Origin: Serpula lacrymans var. lacrymans S7.9
Taxonomy: Eukaryota; Basidiomycota; Agaricomycetes; Boletales; Serpulaceae
Assembly (NCBI RefSeq): GCF_000218685.1
Contig: NW_006763295.1
Span: forward strand, 434,001-498,000
Direction of reading: 5' to 3'
Length of the DNA: 64,000 bases
Positions within the stretch are counted from its first letter, which is position 1. Every line of letters starts with the position of its first letter. Positions 1-10,774 of this stretch are shown here, piece after piece. The notes beneath the pieces are model-generated. The model ran no database searches. It was not told the origin of the DNA and worked only from the letters and a program-made list of their open reading frames with translations. A program made the translations under genes and the position numbers.

Positions 1-734
1 AGCAGCGAGCGTGGAAGCGCGTATGCACCGGCAAAGCGGAAGCGTCTCGTCAAATTCCAGCGCAGTGACGAGTATACCGTCATCGAGAGCCGTCAACCTC
101 CCAGTCGGTCTCGCCGTGACTCTGATGCACGTAGGAGAAGGGACTGGAATACCGATTCAACTGGGCCTCCGTCTCTATCTTCCAATTCTGATACGGTCGA
201 CCCCACGTTGCCCCCGCTGGAACGGGAGGTTGCGGTGCTGCGCGCTCGTGCGTCGTTGGCAGACAGTGAAAGGAGACGCTTTAAAGAGGAGAAGAAGTGG
301 GCGATATCGCAAGGAAACCTTGCCCGTGCATCACAAATGAGCTGGCAAGTGAAAAGATACAGTGCACTTACGCAGAGTTTTCAACGAGAGGCAGACGCAA
401 GGCTCCTTGAAGGTGTGTATAATGTGGCGTATGAATGTGAAGGGCCTATCAATATAATTGCTCTATAGTAACAGCAGTACGCGCGCAACAGCAGGAGATC
501 AGAACGACGACACAAAGGACAGAGAGATACCACAGTGAAAGACACACAAACCACGCTCGCCAGCAGGCAGGCACTTCTTCAACCCGACAGATATTTACCC
601 GCGAACCAACTCAAGAGGTTGTATTGGATCGAAATTCCAACGTCACCCTTGACTTTGGGCGCCATCAATCCCAGCGGCCCCGAAAGCAGAGTGGAGGGAC
701 CCTGAAGTCCGCCATTCGTCTTCAAGTGCGATAA
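1..734 (+). CDS. 3' end of a coiled-coil protein gene, function unknown (partial)
   Basis: The gene enters from the left edge in frame 1 and has no start in the window. Exon 1 (1-412) encodes a basic, Ser/Arg-rich stretch followed by a charged helical segment beginning PPLEREVAVLRARASLADSE, which looks like a coiled coil. An intron at 413-468 (GTGTGT...TATAG, 56 nt) joins in phase 1 to exon 2 (469-734). Exon 2 is rich in Gln, Arg and Thr and ends LKSAIRLQVR before TAA at 732-734. I recognise no catalytic motif or named domain. The splice is supported by codon phase, and reading through the intron instead gives an early stop. It is convergent with the Chd1 gene, 400 bp away. The identity is unknown and the missing N-terminus may hold the diagnostic domain. 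Confidence 0.6.
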
Positions 735-1134
735 CTACAAGTGTAAAGAGTGGGTCGACCGTTCTCTCACCTACAGTAACGATGAGCTCATCTGATTCTT
801 TCGCTATTTCAGTACACATGACTGTAATGCTTACGTCGATTATCACCATGATCATGACTTTACAGCAAGGGTTAGCACTACGTCCAAAATTACCATTGTA
901 TTACCAGATCTTGCTTGTGATATAGGTTTCGAGGTTAAACCATGTTTTTTGCTTCATTGAGGTTAATATTTGATATTCAAGCTAAACAATATTTGAAATA
1001 CATCCATGGTAGAGCACTTGCGATTAAGACAGCTATTGGTGATGCGACAGTACGAAGGTGAGTGGAAGAAAAAGAACAAGAGATAGTAAGAAAATAGGAT
1101 AGAATCCAAATATAGAAAACAACAGGACGATACA
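735..1134. other. Intergenic: two facing 3' flanks
   Basis: This stretch holds the 3' untranslated regions of the unknown gene on the left and of Chd1 on the right. No ORF, tRNA or repeat is supported. Confidence 0.5.
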
Positions 1135-4100
1135 TCAGCGAAAGGACGACTTCCCATTCGTCCTTATCGAAGGACTAGATACAGAACCATTCGTCTTCGC
1201 ACTAGTGTTAATACGTGGCTTCTTATTGGCGATGTCGGCTGATGCTCTAGGAGCTCCTTCTTTCATCACCATTTTCGCATGTATCTCCTCCAGTTTGGAT
1301 GCCTTGACTTTCTTTGGCCAGAAGAGAGTAACAAATCTATTTGCGACGTTATTGTCAAAGAGGATTTTTTTTACAAAGAGAAAGGCCAGTCACTCACGCC
1401 CACAAGTGACGACGCCATCTTTCGGTATCTTCACCGGCAGCCTGCTTGGCGGTGAGAACAACCTCTATACGTCGACCGATGGCAGCGAGAGAATCCTTCA
1501 AGATAGCCACTTTATCATCTCTAGGCATATCTTCGCCCGACAATTTGAGTTGTTTCTGAAAACATATGAGCAGAACTGGAATATTATAATCACAAAAACC
1601 ACTTACAAGTTGCTTCTTTACAGGACGCAGTTCCTCCTTTGTCGCAGCTTCATCCATCGAGGGGCTTGAAAAACAAAAGGTGAGAAAACGAATGATGCGA
1701 AGGGTAATCCAAACATACCACTCGTCTGATGACTCCGAATCAGTGAAAGTCGGCGTCGGTCGACGTTTACGTTTCTTCGTGCTGCCGTCATCGACAGACG
1801 CAACAGCTTCGCTTTCGGCTCGTCGCTTTAGACTACTTGTCGATGATGACGCTACGGCTGTCGGGGGAGGAGTGGCTGATACTTTTAGCTGTCCCTTGGT
1901 CCGCAAGGAACTCTCATACGAACGTAGCTTCTCGTCGTGCTCACGAAGTATGCTCAACAGAAAATCTCCCCGGCGTACCAAGTGGATGGCATTTGGAATT
2001 GGTCTGCTTGCAGAATCTTCACCTTTCTTGCCTTCTTCTAGGAAAAATTTGCCTTCTAGACCTAATCTTGAGTCTTTTGCCATTGCCTCCCAATTTCCAA
2101 AGCCATAGAGAAAAGCACCAACAAGAAGCATAGAATCTTCCTGAGGCCCCCATCGCCCAGACCAATTCAAAGTAGGTCTGATATTTTCGATGGGAATGGC
2201 CCAGTTATAAAGCTCCTCCGTTGTTAGATCGCTCAAGAAATTATACAAGATGCGTAGGTCTCGATGGCGTGACAGAACTGTTTCCGCGTTGATATTGCCC
2301 ACATTACGATAGGAGACCAAAACAGCCTTGCTCTTTTGCGCATTGGTAAGAGTTTCTCCAGCTGCTATTCGTGCACGTTTTTGAGAATTGTTTTCTTCAA
2401 CTGCGTTGGAACATATCTCGATGATGTCATCCGAAACATCTATCATCATGCCTTTGTTCTTCTCCGTGAGTTTGGATTCATTGACCTATTGAAACGTTAG
2501 CGAGATGTTCATAGTAACGCAACTGAACCCAACATACAATAACGTCATAACGTTGGCGAATATCCCCCCAACGTTGCAGACTGCGAATAAGAACACGGAC
2601 ATCGCGTTCTTTCAACTCCATGGCTTTTTGGCTAGCAGTTTTCCTCGTAGCTCCAGGGGCTTTGGGCTTCTTGGGTGCAGGCGTAGTCGTCGGCTGGTCG
2701 ACGTCCATACCCTCGTAGGACACTGGCGCGTGTGATCGCTTGCGATCTCTTGAATCTTGCTGAGCCAGCTCTTCCGCCTTCCGGTGATCCTCCTCTTTCT
2801 CAAACTTCTGGCGCTCTTCCATGGGAATGATGTCTTCCCAGCTCATATCATTCTTGACGTCGCTCACGGCGGCAAACTGTGCGAGGAAACCTTCACCACC
2901 AAGCGATGTACCGCCATCACCATTATCAGCCAATGTTTCGTGGTCTTCCGCGCGATTCAGAATGTCATCCAAGTCCATCTCATCCAACTTTTGGTTTTGT
3001 TGAGAGTCGTCCTTGTCAAACCTGAAAGGCTGTTAGCCTTGCCTAACTCTTAAATATAACAAGGACGATACTTACATCTTTTGAGCACCATACTTTAGGA
3101 CAGCGGTAAGTTCATCTTTGCTGAGGTTGTCGGGCTTGCTGGCCTCCTTAACCTTCTCGATCCCCTTACCACTCAAATGAGCTTGTGAAGTATCCATTTG
3201 ATTGATGACTGAATAGAATATGTCAATCGAATTACTTCAGATTGCTGCGAAACTATGTACTTACTAGCGTATTCAAGAACCATCTTCTTTTTCGCTCGCT
3301 CTAGGACATCCTCTTCCATTGTATCTTTACTGACGAAACGATACACGCTGACATGCGACTTTTGGCCTATACGATGGGCCCTTGCCATAGCCTGCAGGTC
3401 ATTTTGGGGATTCCAATCGCTCTACATGGATGTGCCAGACATTAGCGAAATGCGACCCAGTCAAATAAAACTTAAAACCACTGACATCGAATATGATGAC
3501 AGTATCAGCAGTCTCAAGATTGATTCCCAATCCTCCTGCACGAGTTGAGAGTAGAAACGCAAAGTCAGGCGAACCAGGAGCATTGAAGTGAGCAATCGAC
3601 TTCTTCCGAGCCTCGGATGCAACCATGCCGTCCAAACGCTGGTGCTGGTAACCCCTCAAAGACATGTAGTCGCTGAGGATGTCCAGCATCCGGACCATTT
3701 GACTGAATATCAGGACACGGTGACCATCTTGTCGAAGGCGAACCATTAGTTTGTCAAGTAGCACCATTTTCCCGCTGTTCATGACAAGACCCTTGAGGGT
3801 CTCCTCGGAGTTGTCTGTGCGGACCTCGGCACCGTCAAACAAATAGGGGTGATTGGCGGCCTTTTTGAGCTCCATGGCTGCATCCAGACCTTTAATAAGA
3901 AGCCAGGACATGAAATCGACTCAAAAGCGTACCGATGTTAAGCAAGCTGATGTTATTATTGCCATTTGCACTCTTGATGAGGCCTTGGAAGTTCTATGAA
4001 GTACCATTTGAAATCGGAAATCTGTCACGCCTGATGTCATGCACATACCTTCGTCAAGATATTTTTATAGAAATGTGTTTGCAATGCACTCATTTCTACT

Positions 4101-6380
4101 CGCAGAATACGCTCGCTCTTGGTAGGCAAAGACGTGAGCACATCGCGTTTCAGTCTCCTCAACATCAATGATTCTAATTGCTCGTGCAGCTCCTTTATCT
4201 TGGCCTCATGGTCTGCGTCGTTTAGATCAAACTCGTTACTCAGCGCAACTGCCAATCAATTATGAGCTATGCCTAGGTTGTCACGCAATGTCAAATCAAC
4301 TCACATTTCTCAGGCATCAAAAAGTGCATCAAGGACAGCAACTCTGATGGAAAGATTGGTGACATTCATTTTATAAAGTCAATGTGACAGCAACTTACCT
4401 TTCACGTTGTTTTGAAGGGGAGTACCTGTGATGAGGAGCTTTGAAGCAGCTGAAAACGACCTTAATGCTTCATATAACTGGCTCTCCGAGTTTTTCAATC
4501 GATGCGCCTTTCACCATATATCCCGTTAGGATGATATTTACAATAACAACTTAAACCGCCTCACCTCGTCCACAGCAAGAGCATGCCACTTGATATCTGC
4601 TAGATCCTTGGCGTCCCGAAGAGTAAGCTCATAAGTAGTGAGCAATACATTCATCTTCAGCCTCTTATTGGATGGGCCGAACTCATACGTCCGTATAACT
4701 TCACGGGCCGCTGCGGTGCCAATGTACGTGATGACATTGATGTCGGGTGCCCATGCGGCGAATTGTGTTTGCCATGCGGTTATAGTTGACAGCGGGACGA
4801 TAACAAGGAATGGTCCGTACTGATGCATCTCGTGGAATAAATAGGAAATAAAGGCAACCGTTTGAACAGTCTAGGAATGATTCATCAGTCGCCGAGGCTA
4901 AGGCTAGTTAGGATAGAGCAGTACCTTGCCAAGACCCATTTCATCGGCCAAGATGCCATTCTCTCCCTTGCTCCATAGATAAGCAAGCCAATTAAGTCCA
5001 GTGAGCTGGAAATCCTTCAACTCTCCACCGGTGGCAGTGATATAGTCAGGATCTTTGGTAATCTTTTGGAAAGTAGGTCGTTGGGTGCGAGCATATTGCA
5101 TACTCTTATAAGGGAACTTGGCCTCCGCTTCTCGTGATCGGTACGCTTCAATTTGAATTTTTGCGATGGGTCGAATTTCGTCCTGCGTCTCCCAAGTGCA
5201 GTGCTCGTAGTTAAGGCCTGTCCACTTACAAAAATATTCAAGCTGGCCTTCAACATCACCACTGTCTCTATGCGAAACAATGCGCTCAACGATTTTGTAG
5301 GTTTCAAGCTCTTCTTTTTCTCGTTCCTTGTCCAGTAAAAGTGCTTCAGCATCTTCCCGAGACAGACCAGGAGCGGATAGGCGGGCCTGATAGAGCTTAT
5401 AAGCTTTGATATAATTATCGACACGCTTCAATCCTTTGAAACGTTTTAAAAACTCATAAGTTTCATCGGTGTTGTGCAAGTGTGAAAAGTTCTTCCACTT
5501 GATGTGGAACCGCTGAAGAGTTGTGTTAGCTATATATTACGTAAATACGACAAGAATGTCTTACAATGTTATCCGACCATAAATCTTCGGAATCATCCTC
5601 GCGACCTTCGTCTCTGCAGTGACTTAAAACTGCCTCGATCTCATCTTCCTCCTTGAACTGAGCATTTGGATCAACGTAGTAGCCTGTTTCCATCTCCTCC
5701 TCCTCAAGTTGCGCCAAGTCCTGAACGTCGTCGATGTAATTTGGAATCTTACCGCCTCTGCTGGATACTCGAATTTCGTCGCCAGAGACACGGGCTTTCT
5801 TCTTTTTCTTGGAACGTGAGCCATACTCAGAGTCAGAGTCGGAGGATGAAGGGCGGGAGACTGGAGAGTGATATAAGTACTGAGAAATGATCGACACGAG
5901 GACCTCATACCACCTTTTGGCCTGGGAGCTGATGAGGAAGGGAGCGACTTCTTTTTCCTCTGTACTTTCTTTTTTCCGTACTCATCATCAGCATAAGAAC
6001 CGTCCTCTTCTTCATCATCGTCGTCATCGTCCACATGGTCTTCGTAACCCTAGAAAAAAATGGTTAAGAATCTGAGAGAATGGTAGTAGAAATGGAGAAC
6101 ATTGCGTACAGAATCCTCGGCATCCTGGTAGAAAATGATGAGTGAGCTTAATTTAGAGAAAGAGAAGAGGGGAAAGAGCATTTAGGTGACATACAGAATC
6201 CTTGTGGGCATAAGTTGATGGGCCAGCGACGGCCTGCTCGATGGTGGGGGACGGCATGTCCTCGACGTAGTCACCGTCGGCGTCGGGGTCATTGTCCTTG
6301 TTGTGGTCGCTGTTTGAGTCGATCTGCATGCTGTCGTCGCTGTCGTAGTTGAGGTTGAGGGTGTCGGTGTTGAGCGCCAT
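1135..6380 (-). CDS. CHD1: Chd1-type chromodomain helicase (ATP-dependent chromatin remodeller)
   Basis: Many-exon gene from ATG at 6380 ([20 protein letters not shown]) to TGA at 1135. Domains in order: an acidic, Lys-rich N-terminus; tandem chromodomains ([18 protein letters not shown] and [16 protein letters not shown]); a SNF2 ATPase with Walker A in [13 protein letters not shown] (about 4,930-4,970), Walker B LAVDE|AH split by an intron near 4,560, and the C-terminal helicase lobe with [18 protein letters not shown] and [17 protein letters not shown] (about 3,340-3,560); a SANT/SLIDE-like linker helix region (about 2,100-2,500); and the Chd1 C-terminal helical (DUF4208) domain, ending in the exon 1,135-1,345 ([15 protein letters not shown]). 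That order is diagnostic of Chd1 rather than ISWI or Mi-2, since there are no PHD fingers. Chd1 spaces nucleosomes on transcribed genes in the nucleus. The N-terminal exons include a 15-nt microexon at 6110-6124. Exon ends in the SANT region are approximate. Confidence 0.95.
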
Positions 6381-7348
6381 GGTGGAGGTGATGAGGAACG
6401 TGGGATGGGGATGAGGGAAGAGAGGGGGACGTCAAAAGGGACGGTGTTCGAACCCTGGGCGTCACGTCGCCAAGGATTGGTTCACACGCGTGGCCATCGC
6501 TGCAATCGCTACGGGCAACGCCGGACAAGGCCCCATCGTCACGAGCGGTGTCGAACGCCGTTTACCCGTGGTCCTTCCTGTTTTTGTCCAATTCATCTCG
6601 GATTCCTTTCCATTATATTACACATCGATGAGAGTCTGGTTCGAAGCTGAGCAGGCACATCAGACGACTGCAAGCCTATCCCAATTACTGCCGCTCTCCT
6701 GTCTATCCTTTGCGGTGCTACCTGTACACCTTTGACAGCCCACTCAGCCCCGTGTTTCCCCAACCACCCTATTTGCTGATAAAGGTCCTACTCGGGAACC
6801 CTGTCTCAGTCACCCACCCACCCACTATCTTTACATGTCCTCCACCCGCGCTCGTCGCCGTCAGCATTGTTCCCGGGAGTACCCCACACCTGTCACAGAT
6901 AGCGTCACGTCACGGATACATTGCTCCCACCCCATTTTCATCAAGACTCTCGGCGACGACAGGTGGCCCACACTCGCTGTGCATTCTCAGCGTTTATTAC
7001 TGCTCAAGTGCTCCACACAGATATCAGACCAGTCGTAACTCCATTTGTCGACAAATCATGCGGTAGATGCCATCTTCTAAGCTGCAGCTGCGTCTGGCAG
7101 ACTCTCATGGGCCATCTGCTGGGCACGCTCAAAGCAGCCATCGTGCTGATCTCAGTCACACGCACGGCCGCCCATCCATCAATGTTCACAGTCGCCGCTT
7201 CAATCTTGCCTCGCCCTTACCGGTCGTCGTCCCTACTCCGCCGCTCGACGCCCGCTGGGTTAGGGTCCGTCCAAACACGTCCACACACGCTACTCGTCGC
7301 GCCATATGTCGAGGATACCCATCTTATATATTTTATTATGTTTCTGTC
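6381..7348. promoter_or_regulatory. Divergent promoter region of Chd1 and TFB4
   Basis: About 970 bp between the start codons of two divergent general transcription/chromatin genes. The sequence is C-rich. Several open frames up to 151 codons occur on + but have no domain, and they rely on weak starts. A 5' untranslated exon of TFB4 may lie here, but nothing specific can be shown. Confidence 0.4.
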
Positions 7349-8734
7349 ATGGAAAAGGCTTCCCATTTGTCAGTAATACTTGACCTGTCTCCTACACAAT
7401 GGCATCTGTCTGCACAGTCAAGTAATCAGTATCCGCTGTCAATTCACAGTTTTCTCTCTCAGCTGCTTGCTTTCTTGAACGCCCACATTGCCTCGAAGCA
7501 TGAAAACACTCTCGCCGTCTTTGGCGCATTTCCAGGAAAGAGGTTGGCTTTGCAATGCAGCTGATCGTAAAACACCTTCTCATTCAGTTTGCATCAGCGT
7601 GATGCTCTACTCCTCAACCGACCCAGTCGCAGATGATGTCCCTCCTGCAGACGCTAATTCCTATTCTTCATTCAAAGTCGTCGACTTTACTATTGTGAGA
7701 AGCATAATGAATGAATTCGATGCACTCGGTAATCTCGATGAAGAACGTATGTCAGCTCTCACTCCTCGGAATAGCTGATCAGACAGTGCTTCTAGCACCT
7801 TGTGCGTTGGTCGGAGCATTGACAAAAGCTCTATGCTGCAAGTCCATCTCAGCACATTTCCAGTATCCAATTCGTTCAACCTTGTCTTTCGTGTTTCAGA
7901 TATAAACAGGATGACCCAATTCTCTAGCTCCCCAAATGCCGTGGAAGATCCTGCTGTCCTTCCCGACCCTCGCATCTTGATCCTCTCCGTTTCACCGGAC
8001 TTGTCCACATCTTACATTCCAATAATGAACTCTATATTCTCAGCACAGAAGCTCGTGAGTTATGCCCTGCTCTTTTTACCTCAATTGTATCAGCGACGTT
8101 AATATCCACATCGTCTAGAAAGTAACGATAGATGTCTGCAAAGTATATGGCCCGGATGCAGTGTTTCTTCAGCAGGCCGCCCATTTGACTGGTGGATCAT
8201 ATATCTTTCTGGAACGTCGAGATGCGCTGCTACAATATCTCACTGTCAGCTCCCTTTCATAGTTTATTGTGCTGCTGCTCGTTCTTATCTCGATCTCAGA
8301 TGTCCTTCCTATCTCCACCAGCCCTCCGCCAAGTCCTCGCAGTCCCCAAGCAAGATAAGATAGACTTTCGTGCAGCCTGTTTCTGCCACAAGAATATCGT
8401 GGATGTTGGTTTCGTGTGTTCGGTGTGTCTATCAAGTAACCACATCCTTTTTTACGTTGTCAAGCTTTGGTTCACCTATATGTGTACAGTCTTCTGCCAA
8501 CCCGTGCCAGTGTGTTCTACGTGTCGGTGAGTTGCCCCACTTCGTGAGACAAGTGACTCTTGACATAGCATAATCCTTATCAGAACTAAATTCCCAATGA
8601 AAACACTTCAACGTCTCAATGCATCCCGACCTTCCGCGGCACCCTCAAACCCACGCAGTGCTACGCCGTTATCTAGTTTGAATGGCTCAGGCACTCCTCG
8701 ATCTACACAAAATGGTACACCAAGTCTACGGTGA
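7349..8734 (+). CDS. TFB4: TFIIH core subunit Tfb4 (p34)
   Basis: Eight exons read as 7349-7542, 7598-7746, 7775-7837, 7900-8054, 8119-8244, 8300-8435, 8490-8526 and 8584-8734, giving 336 aa, close to yeast Tfb4. The N-terminal half is the von Willebrand A-like fold (SVILDLSPTQWHL; FLNAHIASKHENTLAVFGA; GKSVMLYSS), followed by ALTKALCYINRM and IPIMNSIFSAQKL. The C-terminus carries the Tfb4 zinc finger, with cysteine pairs in ACFCHKN, CSVCLS, FCQPV and CSTCR. Tfb4 binds Ssl1/p44 in the TFIIH core and serves transcription initiation and nucleotide excision repair. Intron 3 (7838-7899) starts with GC (GCAAGT) instead of GT; that is the only reading that gives the conserved ALCYINRM. It is convergent with the taspase-like gene, 90 bp between stops. 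The start at 7349 fits the family N-terminus. Confidence 0.93.
7838..7899 (+). other. GC-AG intron in TFB4
   Basis: The donor is T|GCAAGTCC and the acceptor GTTTCAG|ATATAAAC. Splicing here turns TGC T + AT ATA AAC into Cys-Tyr-Ile-Asn, matching the conserved Tfb4 segment. No GT donor nearby keeps the frame. Confidence 0.85.
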
Positions 8735-8824
8735 TAATATTGCGTCACTTCGTTAGGTATTATTGTACTCTGCGCTTTGTTAGTGTATTCTTTTATATTG
8801 GACTGATAAATCAACACTATTTTC

Positions 8825-10503
8825 CTATCGGCAGTGCGGTGATATATATCGGTGAATTCGTAACAGATCCTGCATGTGAATTTTTTGGGCGACGCAGAAT
8901 AGAGGACTGAATAGGCTCGGTTCAGATCCGAACAATATTGTCTCTACATATTGAACGTACCTTAGGCGACGTGTCTCCAGGCTCGGAAGAAGCATATGCA
9001 ATTGCCATAGTCTCTGTCGTGAAAGCACACCATAACCTGGCTTTTGAAAGATCGAAGAGGGAGAATGAGTACGTGGGTTGTGTCACTATCACTGAGTTTA
9101 GCTCACGAATGGCCTGACCGTCATCAATTTCCTTCGTCAACAAAAGCACTCCAGCATTCGGCGTTGGCTCGCCACGTTCATGGATCGGTACTTCACATGG
9201 CGAGGTCAACAGGTGTATCATACTCGACACACTGATTCAACCCAACGTACCCCAAAATTGGTCGACAAGAACTTGTTGTAGTACTTCGTGTGTGTCGACA
9301 TCAGCTGGTTTGCGCAATGCCTCGCCGAGTGATCGTGCCAGCATGGTCCTGACGATGTACTCTCCTGTACCTGCATGTAGTCAGGAGGCATGCACCACAG
9401 GTAACGAAATGAGGGGTGACACCTGTAATGCTGCACGCCATACCACCATCTTCTGATTGATGGGCCCAACACCCAGATCCGAATGTGGCAGCCTATATTC
9501 AGGCTCAGTCTGACATGGGTTGTGATACGGGCAATCACTTACTTCACCGATTCGACCAGAATATTTCAGCAATATTCCGCCGCTATCAAACCGTTGAGCG
9601 ATCGAAGGATGCATGATAGTAATGCGGTATACCTCGATACACCAGCAGCCATGTTACCTTCGCCATCCCAAGCCACCGCACCGACGGTATCTTGCAAAGC
9701 TACCGATGTGAACTTTTCCTTGGCACTCTCGTCGCCTTCAGAGTCAAGTCTTGTTTTCCACTTCTCCCAGTCTTTCTTCGCTTTTGCTGACACTAGTGAC
9801 TCTGGAGGGATGATCTCGAGGTTCTCTTTCGCTGCGAATAGACGAGCACCCTCAGATACCAAAGTTCTTTACAGTAAATGACAATCAAACGCATATACAT
9901 TAGAACGCGAATAGCCCTTGTCAGATAGGGGCGACTGACAGGGGAGGAATACGTCCCAACTGATCGCGTCTTCGGGATGCTTGAAGGACAGCATTGGCAA
10001 GCTTGACGGGGTTCTTGACACCTTACAAGAACTGGTGGTTGTAGATTACTTAGATCCTTATGGGAAGGACCGAGATATAGTTTACCAGATACTGCTCCTA
10101 TGCTGCCAAAGTCCCCAGTTTGGCCATCCATGATCGCAGCATCGCATTCAACAGTTCCATCAATGGTTAGATTGGATCCGTAACCTGTAGTCAATAGAAT
10201 CCATTGAAATGTCGCTCAAGGTTCACAAAACGAAGTCCAGGCAAACCTGCGTTAAGACACTCTTCATCCTCAAGGACGCTTATTGCCCTTTCTACCGCAG
10301 ACAAGGCTGAAGTTGTCTTGAGAGCCTCACGACATGACCTTATGTAGTCCAGTATGAGTTCCAAATGAAATCTTGAACTCTACGATATGTGCTCACCGTC
10401 GTAAAGCGTGCTTGACTTCTCGCTCTGATGTATGGCTGTGATAGCCAGCACCACCGTGTGCCGCAACATGAAGAACTCCGTGACCTATGTTTGCACCATC
10501 CAT
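8825..10503 (-). CDS. Taspase-1/asparaginase-2 family Ntn-hydrolase (threonine aspartase)
   Basis: ATG at 10503 starts MDGANIGHGVLHVAAHGGAG, the N-terminal GGAGYHS motif of type 2 asparaginases and taspases. Further exons give ERAISVLEDEECLNAG, GYGSNLTIDGTVECDAAIMD and FGSIGAVSG. The self-cleavage site is seen in DTVGAVAWDGEGNMAAGVSS near 9,640-9,700: cleavage before Thr frees the nucleophile. The C-terminal part (GSGCWA, GTGEYIVRTMLARSLGEAL, RLWCAFTTETMAIAYASS) ends ISPHCR before TAG at 8825. The long segment between the GAVSG and VGAVAWD motifs, rich in Lys/Glu, and the AHGGAGYHS start favour taspase over lysosomal glycosylasparaginase. Taspase of animals cleaves MLL and TFIIA; the substrate in fungi is unknown to me. 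At least one exon join (about 9,860-10,060) is approximate. Confidence 0.85.
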
Positions 10504-10774
10504 CGACTATTCCAGGTCTAATTAGATCACCAACTAGAATGGCGACTGGCAGTTCTACTGGATATATATGATGAGCTCAGTGATTTCGCTCCAGCCAGGG
10601 ATGCGGTACCGTGACCAGAAGCTCTAGACTTTCCTTACTAGTCAAGGTCTACGACTCAGCTGACTAACGAAAGAGATCAACTCCACTGACAATGTGTTTG
10701 CCTCACCATAGCCATTCTCAAGGATCCTGGTTCATACTGGTACACAAGACAAATTGTACATCACTCGTAGCTCG
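10504..10774. other. Intergenic, 271 bp
   Basis: Short gap between the reductase stop and the taspase-like start on the same strand. It must hold the promoter of the taspase-like gene. No motif is convincing. Confidence 0.4.

Noticed and set aside
6405..7376. Chain of + frames up to 151 codons upstream of TFB4
   Set aside because: They overlap in different frames, start with weak codons, and show no domain or splice logic. Treated as promoter and leader.
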